Shown: one piece after another, positions 49,077 through 61,980 of the stretch | Numbering within the stretch: the stretch's first letter is position 1 | Layout of the letters: the number at the start of each line of letters is the position of its first letter | NCBI GenBank assembly: GCA_013397435.1 | Contig: VZRG01002302.1 | Coordinates: 2,580-66,579 of the forward strand | DNA from: Erythrocercus mccallii | Taxonomy: Eukaryota > Chordata > Aves > Passeriformes > Dicruridae | Direction of reading: 5' to 3' | DNA length: 64,000 nucleotides | Program-made: the position numbers and the translations under genes | Notes under the pieces: model-generated | What the model was told of the DNA's origin: nothing | Database searches by the model: none | What the model saw: only the letters and a program-made list of their open reading frames with translations

Positions 49077-49162
49077 AAAGTAATATCACTGGAGGAGAAC
49101 ACTGCCTTAAGACGTGCTGTTTGTTTGGTGCATTGTGTGTGCAGCTTCAGAGAGCCGCAGAG
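49077..49162 (+). other. Candidate 86-bp exon
   Basis: The acceptor CTCTTTCCTTTTCCAG (AG at 49075-49076) and the donor GAG|GTAAGA (GT at 49163-49164) are both strong and face each other across 86 bases. Two of the three frames are open across the whole interval; one gives a peptide starting KVISLEENTALRRAV, the other SNITGGEHCLKTCC. Neither is recognised. It is the best exon-like signal pair downstream of 12 kb, but no second exon can be linked to it. It may be an alternative or untranslated exon, or chance. Confidence 0.3.
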
Positions 49163-49642
49163 GTAAGATGCTGTTGTGTAGATGGTCTCAGGAGGTGGAA
49201 TTTGAGCTGGGAAGATGCAGTGCAAACCATAAGCAGAGTAGAAGGGTGGCTCTGTAATATAGATAATTGCAGTGCACCTGATGGACAGTCAGCCTTTGGA
49301 ATGAAATCTGACCTTTGGGAAGTAATGTGAGGTACGAGCAAGTGCTCAATAATGCAAGTAGACAGCCTTCGGTTTACTAGAGTTTTGTTGATGTATTTTT
49401 GTAAGACACCAATTGTCATCAGTTCACCAGGAGTGAAGATTGCTGAAGCTGCTGAAAAAATGGTGCATTTTGAGTGGACCATCTAGGTTCTGCCATGTGC
49501 ACTGATGTTTTCTGGGCAAGTGAAATGTATGCCTTTGGTAATATCCTCAAAGGCAGTGTCCTCAAGGGGACGTAAGGTGATGCATGATCCTCCAGGGCTT
49601 GTGGTCAAGATTGACTCTTCCAGAACTTGCCAGCAAGAAGGG

Positions 49643-49783
49643 ATTATCACAAGATATTCTGAGTTGAAAGGAATCCACAAGGATCATCAAGATGAGCTCT
49701 TAAGTGAATGGCCCATATAGGAATAGACCCCACAGCCTTGGCATTGTTAGATCACGCTCCAACCAACTGAGCTCATCTCAGTG
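49643..49783 (-). mobile_element. tRNA-Ile-derived SINE with CR1-like tail (TguSINE1 type)
   Basis: Read on the minus strand, the head (about 49783 down to 49710) follows tRNA-Ile(AAU): GAGCTCAGTTGG matches the A-box region, then come GAGCGTG and TGCCAAGG. The B-box region is decayed (GGGTCTATTCC for GGTTCGANNCC). GGGCCATTCACTTAAGAG follows, then a CR1-like 3' tail with TTGATGATCCTTGTGG, a TTTCAACTCAG block and a degraded terminal ATATCTTGTGAT. A tRNA-Ile head joined to a CR1 tail is the structure of the passerine SINE TguSINE1, mobilised in trans by CR1. It is not a functional tRNA: the acceptor stem and B box are degraded. Ends are approximate. Confidence 0.82.
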
Positions 49784-50299
49784 GCACATTATGCCAACTT
49801 CTTAGGAGATCTGATTTTCCTAGAGTAGAATAAGCTCACTTTCTACCTCAGTTCAGTACCTATGTCACCAAGTCACTATTTGCATCCCTATTTGTAACTT
49901 CCATTCCTGTGAATGTAGTAAATAAGGTGAAGTTTAATATATGTAGAGTAATTGTAATTGAGGAATGTATAATTGATTCCTTGTGAAGGAAGGTGGTGTT
50001 CTCTCCCACCTAATTTTAATGGCATTCTAAATGGTTTTGTCTGTATTTGTCAATGTCAATTTGTCTGTTGTTGTCAATGTCCTATGTGCTGCCTGTTGTA
50101 TAAGAGAAAACTGCACAATCTGTAAGATCTACTTCTTTAAAATTTTCTGGATTCAGAAAGGGAAGGCAGGGCATACTGTTAAGAATGGTGATATCTGAAT
50201 GGAATAGTTGTGCTACAGGCACCTACCAAAATAATGGAGGTGTTGTTCAAATCAGTGGACTCTGTGACTAGTTGCTGGTGAAGATAGCACAGTTGTGAC
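49784..50299. other. Spacer
   Basis: AT-rich DNA with nothing recognisable. Confidence 0.5.
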
Positions 50300-51420
50300 T
50301 TCTATGGTTGTGTGAATCTGGCAGCACAGTATCCAGGGTCCTTTTCACTGAGTCCCTATCGTGCCTGCCTTGCTGCTGCCTGCCAGCTGCTCCATTGCAG
50401 GCATTTTTAGACTGCCTTCCTCTTCATCCTGTTTTCTGTTGCCCAGCTCAGTTGCCACCCCAGGATGCAGCTGTCTTTTATGGAAGTAGGGTGATGTTCT
50501 CCATACCAAGATGGCATCGCAAGGCACATGATTTCATCTGTCAGCAGCGGCATGATTTCCTATCTGCCCCAACTGTAGAGCTCATACTGCTCTTATGTCA
50601 AACTTACTCATACCAGGAGTGAAATCTGTTGCTTGCCACTGTTGGCATCCATCAGCAGGCAATGAGGAATATGGCAGTGGTAGAATCTGAATGATTCAGG
50701 GGAAAGTCATATGAGTGGTGCCTTTGTTACCTTCTGCCACTTGCTCTGTACTGTCTGGTTTTTGAGAAGTGACTTGTAGAAGTGCACTGTGCTGCAGATG
50801 AGGAAAGGCTGCCTTTGGATGCAGGATTTCAGGGTCATCAGGTGATATTTCTGTCTTTGCTGAGCTTGAGGCTTCATTGATTGCTCTGATGGTCTTGAGA
50901 ATGAAGACAAATTTTCCTTATTATTTCCTATTTGACTTTCCTTGTCCTTTTGCCAAGCAGTTTAAAGTTGGGAAGATGACAGGTGTATGATTCAAGATGC
51001 TATTGCAGCTGTGTGGTTTTCCAGCATGTGTTACTTATGGGCAGTGCACTTTCTGGGACTCTCTTTCTGCCACCAAACTCTGTGTGCTGCAGCATATCGT
51101 TGTAGCTGTTTTACTGTGGTGAACAACACTTGATTTAGAAAGGTGAGAGACATCTGTGGGTTTCACAGTTGTAGCCTAGCTGAGGTCATTCAGTCAGACT
51201 GGTGAGGACTGTTTGGCATCGCTGGAGCTGCTGAGTTGCCACTGTTGCTGGCAGCCCTGCCTGCAGTCCTGTAGTGACTTGTGGGCAGCCTGATCTCCCT
51301 CTGGGAGAGCATGACCTGCCATGCAGCTGTGGAATTCCTTAACCCTTCTGAAGGAGACAGAAGTGTGATCCCACATCTGATAGACAGCATCCTGCTTTGC
51401 TTAAGATCATGATGGGGGTG
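50300..51420. other. Unclassified GC-elevated block
   Basis: Over about 1.1 kb the base composition rises to around 50% GC or more in sampled lines, against a background in the high thirties, yet CpG remains rare, so this is not a CpG island. Rich CTG/CAG/TGCC content gives it the look of old exonic or repeat sequence. Several minus-strand ORFs of 60-67 codons lie within it (50345-50527, 50707-50910, 51190-51390), two in the same frame, but their products are not recognised. It could be a decayed retrocopy, an old repeat family or part of a noncoding transcript. Confidence 0.3.
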
Positions 51421-51713
51421 AGGAAGGTAATTTCTATACCAGTAAGAAAACTACATACCTCTCTACTTCAGGGTGATGTTAATATTGAACTTTTTTCCTG
51501 GGTTTGAACAACTGTAACAAGCAGTCAAAATCTTGATTTGTTTGAATAATGAACATCTTTGTCTTTTTGTCCATGTCTCGGCTGGCAGCTTATTTTAAAG
51601 ACAGTTAATAGGTGCTCAGTTGCAGAACAGTATGCAGTATTTCTGTAGTTCTTATCAGCCCTAGCTGACAAAAGGTTTTACTGATGACTTGAGATGTTCT
51701 TGACTTAGTTCAG

Positions 51714-51761
51714 CATATATATATATTTATTTTATATATATATAAAAATATATATATTTTC
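51714..51761. repeat. Interrupted (TA)n tract with self-complementary halves
   Basis: TA dinucleotide runs are interrupted by TTTATTTTA and TAAAAATA, which are themselves near-complementary, so the tract could extrude as a hairpin or cruciform. Confidence 0.8.
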
Positions 51762-52598
51762 ATTTGAAGCTTTTGAAATAAGATCACCTTTTCATGATCT
51801 TTTCATGCTTGTAATCTTAAATTGAGCATTTATTTACAGATTGGGGCTAAAATAAACACAATAGTTTACAATTAGTTAGGTGGGAAAACTGTTAAAGGGG
51901 AAGTTGTGAGACAGTTGTGTGAATATTTATGGGATTTTGGTATCATGGAAGAGGGTAATAGTCTTAGATCGTAGTATAGATAAACTTGGACCCTGAAAAG
52001 CAGCGCTGGCATTTTGGGATGCATATCTTAACTTTGTCTTTTAATGTATGATTGGTTAACTTTTAAAGTGGTTGGTTTAACTTCATCTTACTAGATGTTC
52101 TATCTTACAGCATCAAGATCTTAATTTCCAGATTCTACGGACCATTTCAGTGGAGGTTTTTCATTATTATGTGAAGGTTATTTTAAACTGTTTGCATTAG
52201 AATGCACGTTCTGACCTTTTCTTGGTCATCATTTTGAATGTGAGTACAGCTTGTGAAGAAAGCATACATGCAAAGGCTCATTCTTGGCTTTTAATGCATG
52301 TTTGTTTTTTGTAGCAGAAATTCTGTGCTGATCTTGAAAGAGATAAAATCTGTATGCTAACAGCATTAATATTGGGAAGAGAAAGCTAACAGAAAAAGTT
52401 GAATTAAAATCCCAATATTCTATCACCAGGAAGGTGGTACAGTAAGTCTTAATCCATTATGTTCTAGGACTTGTCCTTTTGATTTACCATAGACTTAATT
52501 TTGACTAGAAGGTAAAATGATCATGTGAGTTGTTGCAGTTCATTTAGTAGGTAAAGCAGTTTTACAAGTTTCGAGCAGTCTGTCTCAGGTAGTGACAT

Positions 52599-52639
52599 GA
52601 ATATATATATATATACCTCCTACCCCCCCTTCCCCCTCC
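52599..52639 (+). repeat. (AT)n followed by pyrimidine run
   Basis: About eight AT dinucleotides run directly into a C/T-only tract with C-runs of five and six. It is a simple-sequence compound repeat. Confidence 0.8.
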
Positions 52640-55600
52640 AATGTTATATTAGATGAACCAGTTTAAGTATTATTTACAAGCTGGAAGTAAAATCATGTTG
52701 TGGTCTTGGAAAGACCAAATATTTTGACTGGATTGTTAGAGAAATGAACATATTGCTTTCATTTCTTAATTAAAGCATTCATTAAAAAAATCTTTATTAT
52801 CACGAAGGAATTTTGTAATTGTTAATTTGATTTTAGGTGAAATGGGTAGAAACCATTTCTTTGGATGTATACAGGGTTACTTATTTAGAGAAATACATTT
52901 TCATTGTTAGGTATACTTAAAGTGAGTTTGTGTAACTGGATTTTCTTTTCTCTTCAGTGAGTTTAATGGGAGTAAAAAAAAAAAACCAAAACAAACAACT
53001 ATCTGGAGAGGAACCCCGGGATTTATTGATGTCTGAAGCTTTATGTGATAATTCTCACTGAGCTTGTAGTTGTGGATTCGTAATAGTTTATTGTTGGTCA
53101 AAAATAATGTGTTACTAATTTTAATGACCATCATGAAATCTGGTAACTTCTGTGGAAGGAAATGTCTGAGAGATTATTATCAGTGTTTAAAAAAACAGTG
53201 CCTGTGAGATTTTGTAGCAATAGTAGTTGAATTCCTATGTACAGCCTCCATAAAGACCAACATTACTATCCTTACAAGCAAAAGGTTTTAAATGCCAAGT
53301 GATAGGAAGAGGGGGTGGGGGACGGAAGCATGCATCTGTTTGTAAGAGCAGACATGAAAAACTTTGCTTGGAGTTCTTCCAAAAAACCTCAAACCTTACA
53401 TGCAGACTGATTGATGTATCCTTTTATCACTTAATTTCATAGAGCTCATCCTTTTCCTCTTACCCCAAATGAAAATATGCAAACATTGAAATTACTAAGA
53501 TGGAAGGTTTTGGCATAGATGTGGGAAGCTTCAGGTCTCTTGCCATGAATAAAGAAAAATCCAGCTTTGACTGGAGTTGTGGCAAATTGGTGTAATGGTG
53601 TAATAATTCCAGATTGTGGGGTTGTTCTTTGAAAGAAACACTTGAAATTATCTAAAAAAACCATTGTCTTGTCAGGTACAGGGAGAAAAGGACGTAAGTT
53701 CCCCAATGAAACCTTTTATAGCCCATATTGGACTTGACTTTATTACTTTATCATCTCTCCTTTATTTCAGCCCATAGATAATTTTTTTTCATATCCATGG
53801 AGATGACTTGACTATCTATGGAGATGGTTGTAGCTTCAAGAGAGATACTTTTAAAAAAAGTACTATAGCAGAATCTGAGGGAGGAAAGAAAAAGTAAGTC
53901 ACCAAGTGAACATATTGTTGCTGCTGTCATATGAACATTGTTCTGGTAACTGATTCTACTACACTTGAGCTTGGGGAATGTTTTTTTCCCAAAATTACAT
54001 ATATCAGAATTTTATGAAGATAAATGCTTATAAAATATATTTCTTTAGTTATAGATATAGTTTGCTATATATAATTTTCAAAATCACTGAAGTCATGCTT
54101 GGATCTGAAGGCTTTGCGGTCAGCAGGCATGGGAAACATTAGGCACAAAGTGAGGTTTTATGTGCTGTGTCATCATAAGGAATGCTAGTGGTCTATATAC
54201 AAAACGGTACCAGGAAGCTGGAATTGTGTTGGAATTCTCTGTTTAGACACCTCTCACAGGGAGTATGGTGACAGATTCCTTAAATATTTTGTGAGTTCTG
54301 TGGGTGATGAAACATGTGGCTCATATTAGACTCTACAGAGGATGCAAAATTTTTTTAAAGGTATTTAACTGGTGAGAGAGTTCAGAAAGCATTGCATTCT
54401 GTTTGCTTAAAAGAATTTATAGCTTGTATCTGGCTTTGTTAAGCTAGCTTCTGATTTGATTACAGTTATGTAAAGCAAATGGATTTGGGAAATAATTGTG
54501 TTAGTTCCTTGTGTTTCGTAAAAAGTTATTACGAAAAAAGTGTTATAGAACAAATCAAAACTTGCACTGGACAGGTGTACAAATGTATACATTGATTCCT
54601 ACTATGATAAATAAGACTTATGAAAAGAAAAATTTACATTCTTAGAAATCATACCACAGTTGCAATGCTGGATACTAGAGTGAGTTCCTAAAAACATTCT
54701 GCCTATCCTTTACGTGAAAGTGAACTTTTTCTGTTGTTAGGCTTAATGAGGGATGATCCAATGATTTTCTGATATTCTGACAGCCAGAAAAAAATTACTG
54801 TATCTTTTCTCTGGGCTCATTTTTATTATTAAAACCTGCCACTTTTTCACAAAAGCTTGGTACAAAGCTTCACAATTTCACTTTGAGTTCTAAATTATTA
54901 TTAAAAATGCCTTTTGTATCACTCACCCTCCTCCTTCTTTACATTAGCTGCAGTCAAAAGTGTGGTTGATTTAGCGTGAAGAAAACCCACAGATAAGAGG
55001 GCCTTAATTATATTGAGCTGTGGAGGATGGGAGCGATTGAAGCGTCTTGAGCTGCTACGGAACAGCTGCCAGGCAGTGACTGAGTGGAGTGCTTGGGCCC
55101 AGTGCAGTAATGGTGTGACGAGGACTCATCTGTCATCCTGTGAATGACACACTTCGTGGCAGTTTAAACTAATTTTCATTTTGTAATTGAGATTGACTAG
55201 TGCACCCATGGCTTGTTGCCACAATAATTCAAATTTTGTGAGCTGTCTGGAATATACAAATTCATTTTATTTAAATGTATTGAGCTATAGAAACTTCTGC
55301 TTCTGTGTGTTTGGGAAGGGGAGATCCTTACACTGTAGTGAGCCAGCTCTTGGTGGTGCTGCAGCAGTTGGGTGTGAACAGCTCTGCTGTGGTGCTGTGA
55401 CAGCTGCAACACAGAGGTGTGGCCAGGTGGACTGGCCCTGAAGGGACACCAGCTTGGGAGTTGTGCTGCTTCACAACAAAGGCTCCATAGCACAGTCATT
55501 CTCACTGATACAGTCAGGGCTGGATCCTGGGAAGAATAGAAGATTAAGACGTGAAATAAGACTTACCGGCTGGTTAGATTGGATGGAGTGATTTCCTAAA

Positions 55601-58600
55601 TGGCTGGCTGCACCACCTCCACTATAGGTTCCAATAACTTTGGAAGTTTTAATCAAGTAATCTAGGTGGTTTGGTTTTTTTTTTAAATTCCTTTCTATTT
55701 TTAGTTTTTAAACTTTCCCAGAGCCAGGAATTGTCCAGCTTGATTTTGTATCATGAAGAGAAATACTCTTTTATTAAAACCTGGACTGCTGGAGAATTCT
55801 GTTGCTTTTTCATGGTTCCAACAACATAAGAATTGGGAAATCATCATTCCCTTTTTATTTTCTAACAGTATGGTACTGTAATTTTTGTAGCTTTCCCCAG
55901 TAAAAAAAAATGGTTTTCTGAGGTGAAGACCTTTGATCTATCTCATCTGTTCTGGAGCTGAAGGTGTTAAGTAGTCCTTGCTATCTATCCTCCTTATCCT
56001 TGCTTCTTTCCTGCACCTTCCAGTTTAATTTCAGGGACGGTATATTAACTACAAGAACTATACTGAAGGTATTGAAGCTGCGTGCAGTCTGGTCTTACGC
56101 TGCAGCATCTTGCTGGCTTTGCTCTGTTCTTTTCATAGTAATTCTTACTACTGTTTGCTTATTTGACAGTTGAATTTTTAAAGGACTAAACAGGAGTTAT
56201 GACCTTTCCTAGACAATAGAAATAGATGAATTCATATTCATTGCTATTTATAATTACGGTGGCTTTTTTACCCTTCTTCATGTGTCTTTCTCTGCTGTTT
56301 TTATTACAGAATAATTTCTTCTTGTGAGATGATCTTATATTTTAAAATCAGTTTAATCTACTCTGGAACATTTTGTGTCATCTGTAAACAGTTGCTGAAC
56401 TATTTTCTTTTGAGAGCATACATAAATGAATGAAACATTGCTGGTTGTGGTGGAGAGCCTTCTTTGCATCCGTTTTGTATCTGAGCACACTACTACTCAT
56501 GTGGATTTACCTAGTTTCGCTGTACCTGACTCCTACTTGCTGACAGACTCAGCAGCATTGCTATTCCTTCCCACTGAAGGCTTCTCATAAAGCTGTTATA
56601 AATTTATGGTTTGTTGTTGCAAATGTTTCCGGAATGTGGCCACATGTACTGCTGGGCTGGACCACGCTGCGGGCTGCTGTAGAGCAGCATTGCAGGGTAA
56701 GTTGTCCAATATGTGGGGGCTTTGGCTTTTGTGAAACATTGTATATGAACCAAGGGTAAAGCTTCACTATGAATATATTTTTTTAAATCTTGCTAAAATA
56801 TATCCTTCTAGTGATCTGGTTTAGAGTGCAGTTGGTTCCTGAAACGCCTGTTCTGGATCTATAGCTCATTTTGTCAACTCTCTCTGCTCTCACCCAAGAG
56901 CTGGAACCAAAAATACAGTGTGTGTTCATGTGTTTTTGGACTCCCAGTAAGTAGGGAGTGATCAGGTCAACAGCACAAAGATATGATTGACTGATTTATA
57001 TTCGACTGGACTGTGCAGCAGATGTTTGGCATTGTTTAGTCAACAGTGATTATTTGCTTATAAAATACTCATAGGTCCTACAGAAGTAAGTCCAATGTAA
57101 AAGCCTAAGATTTGTGATTAATCTACCAGTAAAAGATGCTTATCTTACTTAAAAAAGATTCTTTTCTAAATTTTGAAAATGCATTTATTTTCATGGGATT
57201 TGACATACATAACTTCAAGCTGTGGTTCATGGAATTGGGTGTTTAAGAACATACTTTTTGGCTGTTTCAGCCCTTTTTGTATTTCCTTTTATATCTAATT
57301 TAGTTTTGAAATTCAACATATATTTGTAAAGATAACTTTTAAACCAAGGTGTTCATGTTTGAATACTGTTGAGTTGTCTGATATTTAGCTGCCCTAAATG
57401 TAAATGATTCACTTGGAAATGACATGGCTTGGTTAGTTAAAATTATTCACATGTGTACAGATGAGCTGCTGAGCAGAATTACTTGAACTGCTTTCTACAA
57501 GATGTGTAGCTAGTGCTTCTTTACTAAACTACTTCTTCTTTTCAGTTATTATAGATAATATAATTCAAGTCACTTTGTATCACATCAAGTGTTTAGGAGA
57601 CCTGCTTTCCCCAGTGACTGACAGTCTGCAGAGTATTTTTAGAGTGAGCCTACAAAACAAGGGGATTACTGCCTTATATTTCTGCTCTTAAACCTCTTAG
57701 CATATTGTTTAGGACCATAGTCAGAGTCTGCAGTTGCTGTGGTGTCTAATGAATTGGGGCATTTGTTTTAGAATAGTTATTGATGGATAAAATGAGGCTT
57801 GCTGAATTTCACAGGTTTGTGAGAGGCAAATGATTTATCTTATATCTGCTGAAAGGGCATTGCATATCTTTAGGAATAATTCTGTCTTGCAATGATCAAA
57901 CTTGTATTTTCGTGACAGTTTAACAGTCTGAATGTTTACTTTGGTGATACTTTTGTTACATAACATTGTGGAATACTGACTCCTGTGTTTAATTACTGCA
58001 GTCTGGATTTTTTTGTTTGAAAAGTGCATTTTACAAAATCCTAAGATTTAGGACAGGGCCTCTGGTAGCTGAATGTTTTAGCCACATAATTGCTAACAGT
58101 GTGTTGGAGTACAGTTCATTATTTCATTTCCTGATATTTCATAAGCTGTTTGCAGTTTTTATTTAACTCTGGCTTTTGCCAGTAAAATGTTGCTGTCATA
58201 ACATTGTTTTTTCCCCTTCTTCCACCCTCATCTGTGGTGCTGATAGAATTGTCAAGTGCTCTGGAAAGAATTGTGGAGTGTTCACATGATACCTTAGTTC
58301 AGGTATAAGACAGCAAGAAATCCGATGGATTTGAGGATGTCTTGCACTTCACATCATATGATAACAATGCATCACGATTCCAAAGAATGCTGTCAGAGAC
58401 ATTATTGTCACAGCTCTGATCTCTTTGGTCTTACATAAAGAGTTTAAGTTTTCCACTTCTGCTGTATTTTCAAAGTATGATCTAAATTTTGCTGAAAGGT
58501 GAATTTTCTATAGCCTGGTATGGTTGCTTCAGTAGACTTTTAGTTATATATTCAGTAATTGATTTTCAATGAGGAAAATCTCCTTAATTAGAACTCTAAA

Positions 58601-59299
58601 TGTTTGCTGGGTGAACAAATGAAGAAATGTGTCACCTTTATGCGTATTTTGATGGAATGCTTACTTGTAGTATTGTATGATTAGATATAATTGGGTAATG
58701 AAAGGGTGAATGGATTGGAAAGCCGTGTGGTTAGTCAGCCTGTATTGCAAAACAGGGCTGTTAACGTTTTAGTGAGCATGCTCATACGGTTACATGCCTT
58801 CATTTGCTTCAGTGTGACAGTGCTGGATTTAATTAAATTTTATGGGATCTAAACTTACAAAAAGGCTCAAAGTTCTGCATTCAGAATCTGACACATGGAG
58901 TGACCTTTTCTTCCTTAGAAGATAAGGGTACTCTGTGTGCTTGTGCTGGTGAATAATTACAGAGAAGCTGTTGCAGGGCAATCGCAGCAAGTTTTGGCTA
59001 ACCTTTTACAGTAGGCTTGGAGAGATAGGACATTACATGTTTTTGTACTGTGTAAGTGGGAGAGGAGGGGAGAGTGTTTGCATAGCAGCAATGCTTAATA
59101 AGGATTTTTCAGAGAAGTAAAACTCCATCCTGGCAGCTTCATAATAGACAGGGACAGACTATTTACCTTGGCAGCAATCAACTTGCTTTCCTAGCTTGCC
59201 TCTTTTGTTTATAAATGAAATGTTCTTACATTGTCATCTTAAATTTAGGGACTCAAATTGTACATTAGAGAGCAAAAGAGATCTAAATATTTTGAACTG

Positions 59300-59329
59300 C
59301 TTTTATTTGTGTTTGTGCTGCAGGTAAGC
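59300..59329 (+). promoter_or_regulatory. Candidate recursive splice site, weaker
   Basis: CTGCAG at 59318-59323 is followed immediately by GTAAGC, so acceptor and donor abut as in recursive splice sites. The upstream tract (TTTTATTTGTGTTTGTG) is T-rich but interrupted by G, making it weaker than the site at 27449. It lies 32 kb downstream of that one. Confidence 0.2.
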
Positions 59330-60252
59330 CTGCTAAACCCAAGAGAATGACTTGAAACAAGCATATTTCCTCACTGATGTCCTTGTGTCCTGGTTATAGC
59401 CAAGGTTTACAATAATGTTGAAGTGGCAGCAGTGAACTGTATTTTATTGGAAAAAGCAATGTGAAATACTCTACTGGAATATGGAAGTGTGGGCTGTTCA
59501 CATTTCCTGGTGCAGACCATTGTGGATTTCATAGTATGATTCAGGTTTTCATAATGCTCAAATGATAGCTGTTAAACATTAGTCTGTGGACAGGTGTGAC
59601 CAGGTTGTACTTGCACAAGAACTGAGAGCCACGGAGCTTTCTAAGGATACAGATCTTCACAGCCATGCCGAGGAATGTCTCTGGAGTGTTTTCCTAGTAA
59701 GTAGGTTAGGTAAACACATTTTTTTCAATGGGATTATTTGCATTTCTCTTAGGTCTGAAATATCAGGTAGCTTTGGCAGGAAGAATTCATCCTGATTCAG
59801 AAAGCTTTGATGTCAAGGAATGCGAGAAAAACATATTAGAGATAGATGAGGTTTTTGCTCTGGGTTTCAGACTCCTTTTGGCTTGGCCTTCAGCAGTGTT
59901 ACATGTATTTCACTGGGGAAAAGCACATAAGGGAGCAGATGGTTGTGCAGCTGCTTAGCCCTCACCTGTGTGTGGCCAGCAGGCAATACAGGTATGAATG
60001 AGACCTTTTTTCTCTTTTAAATTACTTAACCTGATAGTATCAAGTTAATTGAATTTGTTTTATATGGAGGCTTGTAAATTTTAGAATGATCCCTAGAATA
60101 CATTGTTCTTAAAAGTGTATTTCCTTGCTATTTGAAGTGCATACTTCTAGGAATTTTGTTCATGTGTCAATACTACTCCTGATGGTTCATGCTTGTAGGA
60201 GGACTTTGCAGTACAAATCAGGAGGCTGGCAGGATGGTGGGTGGGTGGGTGT

Positions 60253-60280
60253 GGGGCAGGGGTGTGTGCCCTCCTGCCCC
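60253..60280. repeat. GC-rich inverted repeat
   Basis: GGGGCAGG and CCTGCCCC are perfect 8-bp arms around a 12-base loop, preceded by a (GGTG)n tract from about 60236. A DNA or RNA hairpin is possible. It is followed by no T-run and has no known role. Confidence 0.6.
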
Positions 60281-61952
60281 CGGGTACTCTGCATTTGTTG
60301 CAGGCTGCAGAGAGTACTTTGCCCTTGTTTGACCCATGACTTTCTTTTTTCTAAATTGGTAAATAGGAAACAGTATTACATTCTGAAAGAAAATTTATAG
60401 TAATCCCAGACTTGCTGAATGGTTTTAAAAAACTGACTGAAGACTTAATACCCGTTTTTATCCTTTTTCATTGCAAACAGAAAAGATATCAGATAATTGA
60501 ATACACATTAAATAACTTCTGTGGAGGCTAGAGTTCATAAGAAAGATAAAAAATGTTTGTGCCATTTCTTTGTTGTGAGTGTTGAAACTGTAAGTGGTTG
60601 CTTAGCATGAAATATGTAGCACACCCTAGCTTAAAATCTGACCAGTTGAATTTGTGCATGCAGTGCAGGTCCCCAGGTACCCACCCATATTGTCCTTCTC
60701 CCCTGCAGATTCTGTAGTTTGGATTGCCAGTAGCAGCAACTGCTCTGCAAAAAACCAGCTATCTACAATGTAAATGAATTACTTATCTAAAGATATGGTT
60801 ACATGGGTAAACTCTTGCAAAGCTAAGCTCCAAATTTACATCATCAGCAGCTTCCTCCTGATCTAACTTCAGTTAATATGAAAGCTTACCCATCTCTCCC
60901 TGAAGGGTAAATTGCTGGCTTGTGCTCACTGAAGGGTAAAAGTGAACGCAGTTGTACAGCAGAGCAGCTAACAAGACATGAATTAACATGCTGGTTTATC
61001 TTGCGGTAATTTGTTCTGCAGCCATAACCTGATGATGCACAAGGTAGTTGAAGCCAAGAGTGCTTCAGCATGCACTTTTATCCATGACAGTGTTGTTTCT
61101 GTCTCTGTTGTTTCTGACAACTCTGCCCCTGAGCAGTTAGTGGACTGATAGAGGTGTAAATGGTAGTTTTGCTGTTGGTCAGAAGAATAATATGCTCCAG
61201 CTCTCCTTAAATTTACTTTGGAGCTCTGTTTCCAAAACAGATAAATTTGCTTAAAAATAAATGGCAACATAAATTTAGAAGCTCATTTGGTTTTTTGATA
61301 CCTTTTGTAGGTAGGTGCTTTGGGAAATGGTCTAATGTCTAGTCTCCTGTTGTCATCTCTTGAATTACCAAAGTTGTGGAGATTTTCACGTGTGGGTGGT
61401 TTTGTTTTGTTTTGTTAGGGTTTGTTTTGCTTTTTTCTTTTTCTCCAGTGGGAATGACCATTCAAATTCTCAGCTGTCTGCAGTAAGATAACCTTGAAAT
61501 GTACCGGGACCCAATGTGGCTCTGTTTCCTTATTTCTCCAGAAGGCTCAGGCCTTTCAGCCTTTGTTGGCAGTTTGTTTCTGATGTAATGTTGTGTTTTC
61601 TGATTTAATTAGATTTTGAGTTCACTATCTTGACTTTTCACTAGGTTTATCTTCAAAGTCCTCTTTCTTTGGGTCCAAGCTGGATTTGTAAAAGTGAAGA
61701 GAAAATAGAGGTTTTGGTATTTTGGTTTGTCTCTTGGGTGATTTTAAAATACTTCTAATTACATGACAAAGATAAGTCGCTAAATAAAAAAAAAAAATCA
61801 GTCTGATAACTTTCATCTTACATAGTCCCAAAACATAGTATCAATTTTTTTACAGTAACAGTGATGCTGTTAGTTTAGTAGAAAATATTCTGATAGCTTA
61901 TTGCAGCCTAGGCTGGTGTCTGTTGTGTTGGCAAGCACACATGGCTTGCATG

Positions 61953-61980
61953 GAAATGTGAAATGTGAAATGTGAAATGC
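61953..61980 (+). repeat. Four tandem copies of GAAATGT
   Basis: The 7-bp unit GAAATGT is repeated four times; the last copy ends in C instead of T. It is a short minisatellite, probably slippage. Confidence 0.9.

Larger units (their letters stand above)
51421..59320. other. Putative intronic DNA
   Basis: Mostly AT-rich. It contains an AT-dinucleotide tract at 51714-51761, an (AT)n plus C-run block at 52599-52639, and a run of A near 52975-52984. An exon-like pair at 53771-53893 has stops in all frames. The segment 55000-55180 is somewhat GC-richer without identifiable content. No CR1, LTR or SINE was recognised. Confidence 0.45.

Noticed and set aside
49710..49783. tRNA-Ile gene on the minus strand
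   Set aside because: The B box and acceptor stem are decayed and the sequence continues into a CR1-like tail, so it is the head of a SINE and not a functional tRNA gene.
53771..53893. Exon with good acceptor (TCCTTTATTTCAG) and GTAAGT donor
   Set aside because: All three frames contain stops, and nothing else supports a noncoding exon.
59521..59560. Minus-strand CR1 end suggested by a TTCATAGTATGATTC string
   Set aside because: Adjacent sequence does not continue into the CR1 tail.
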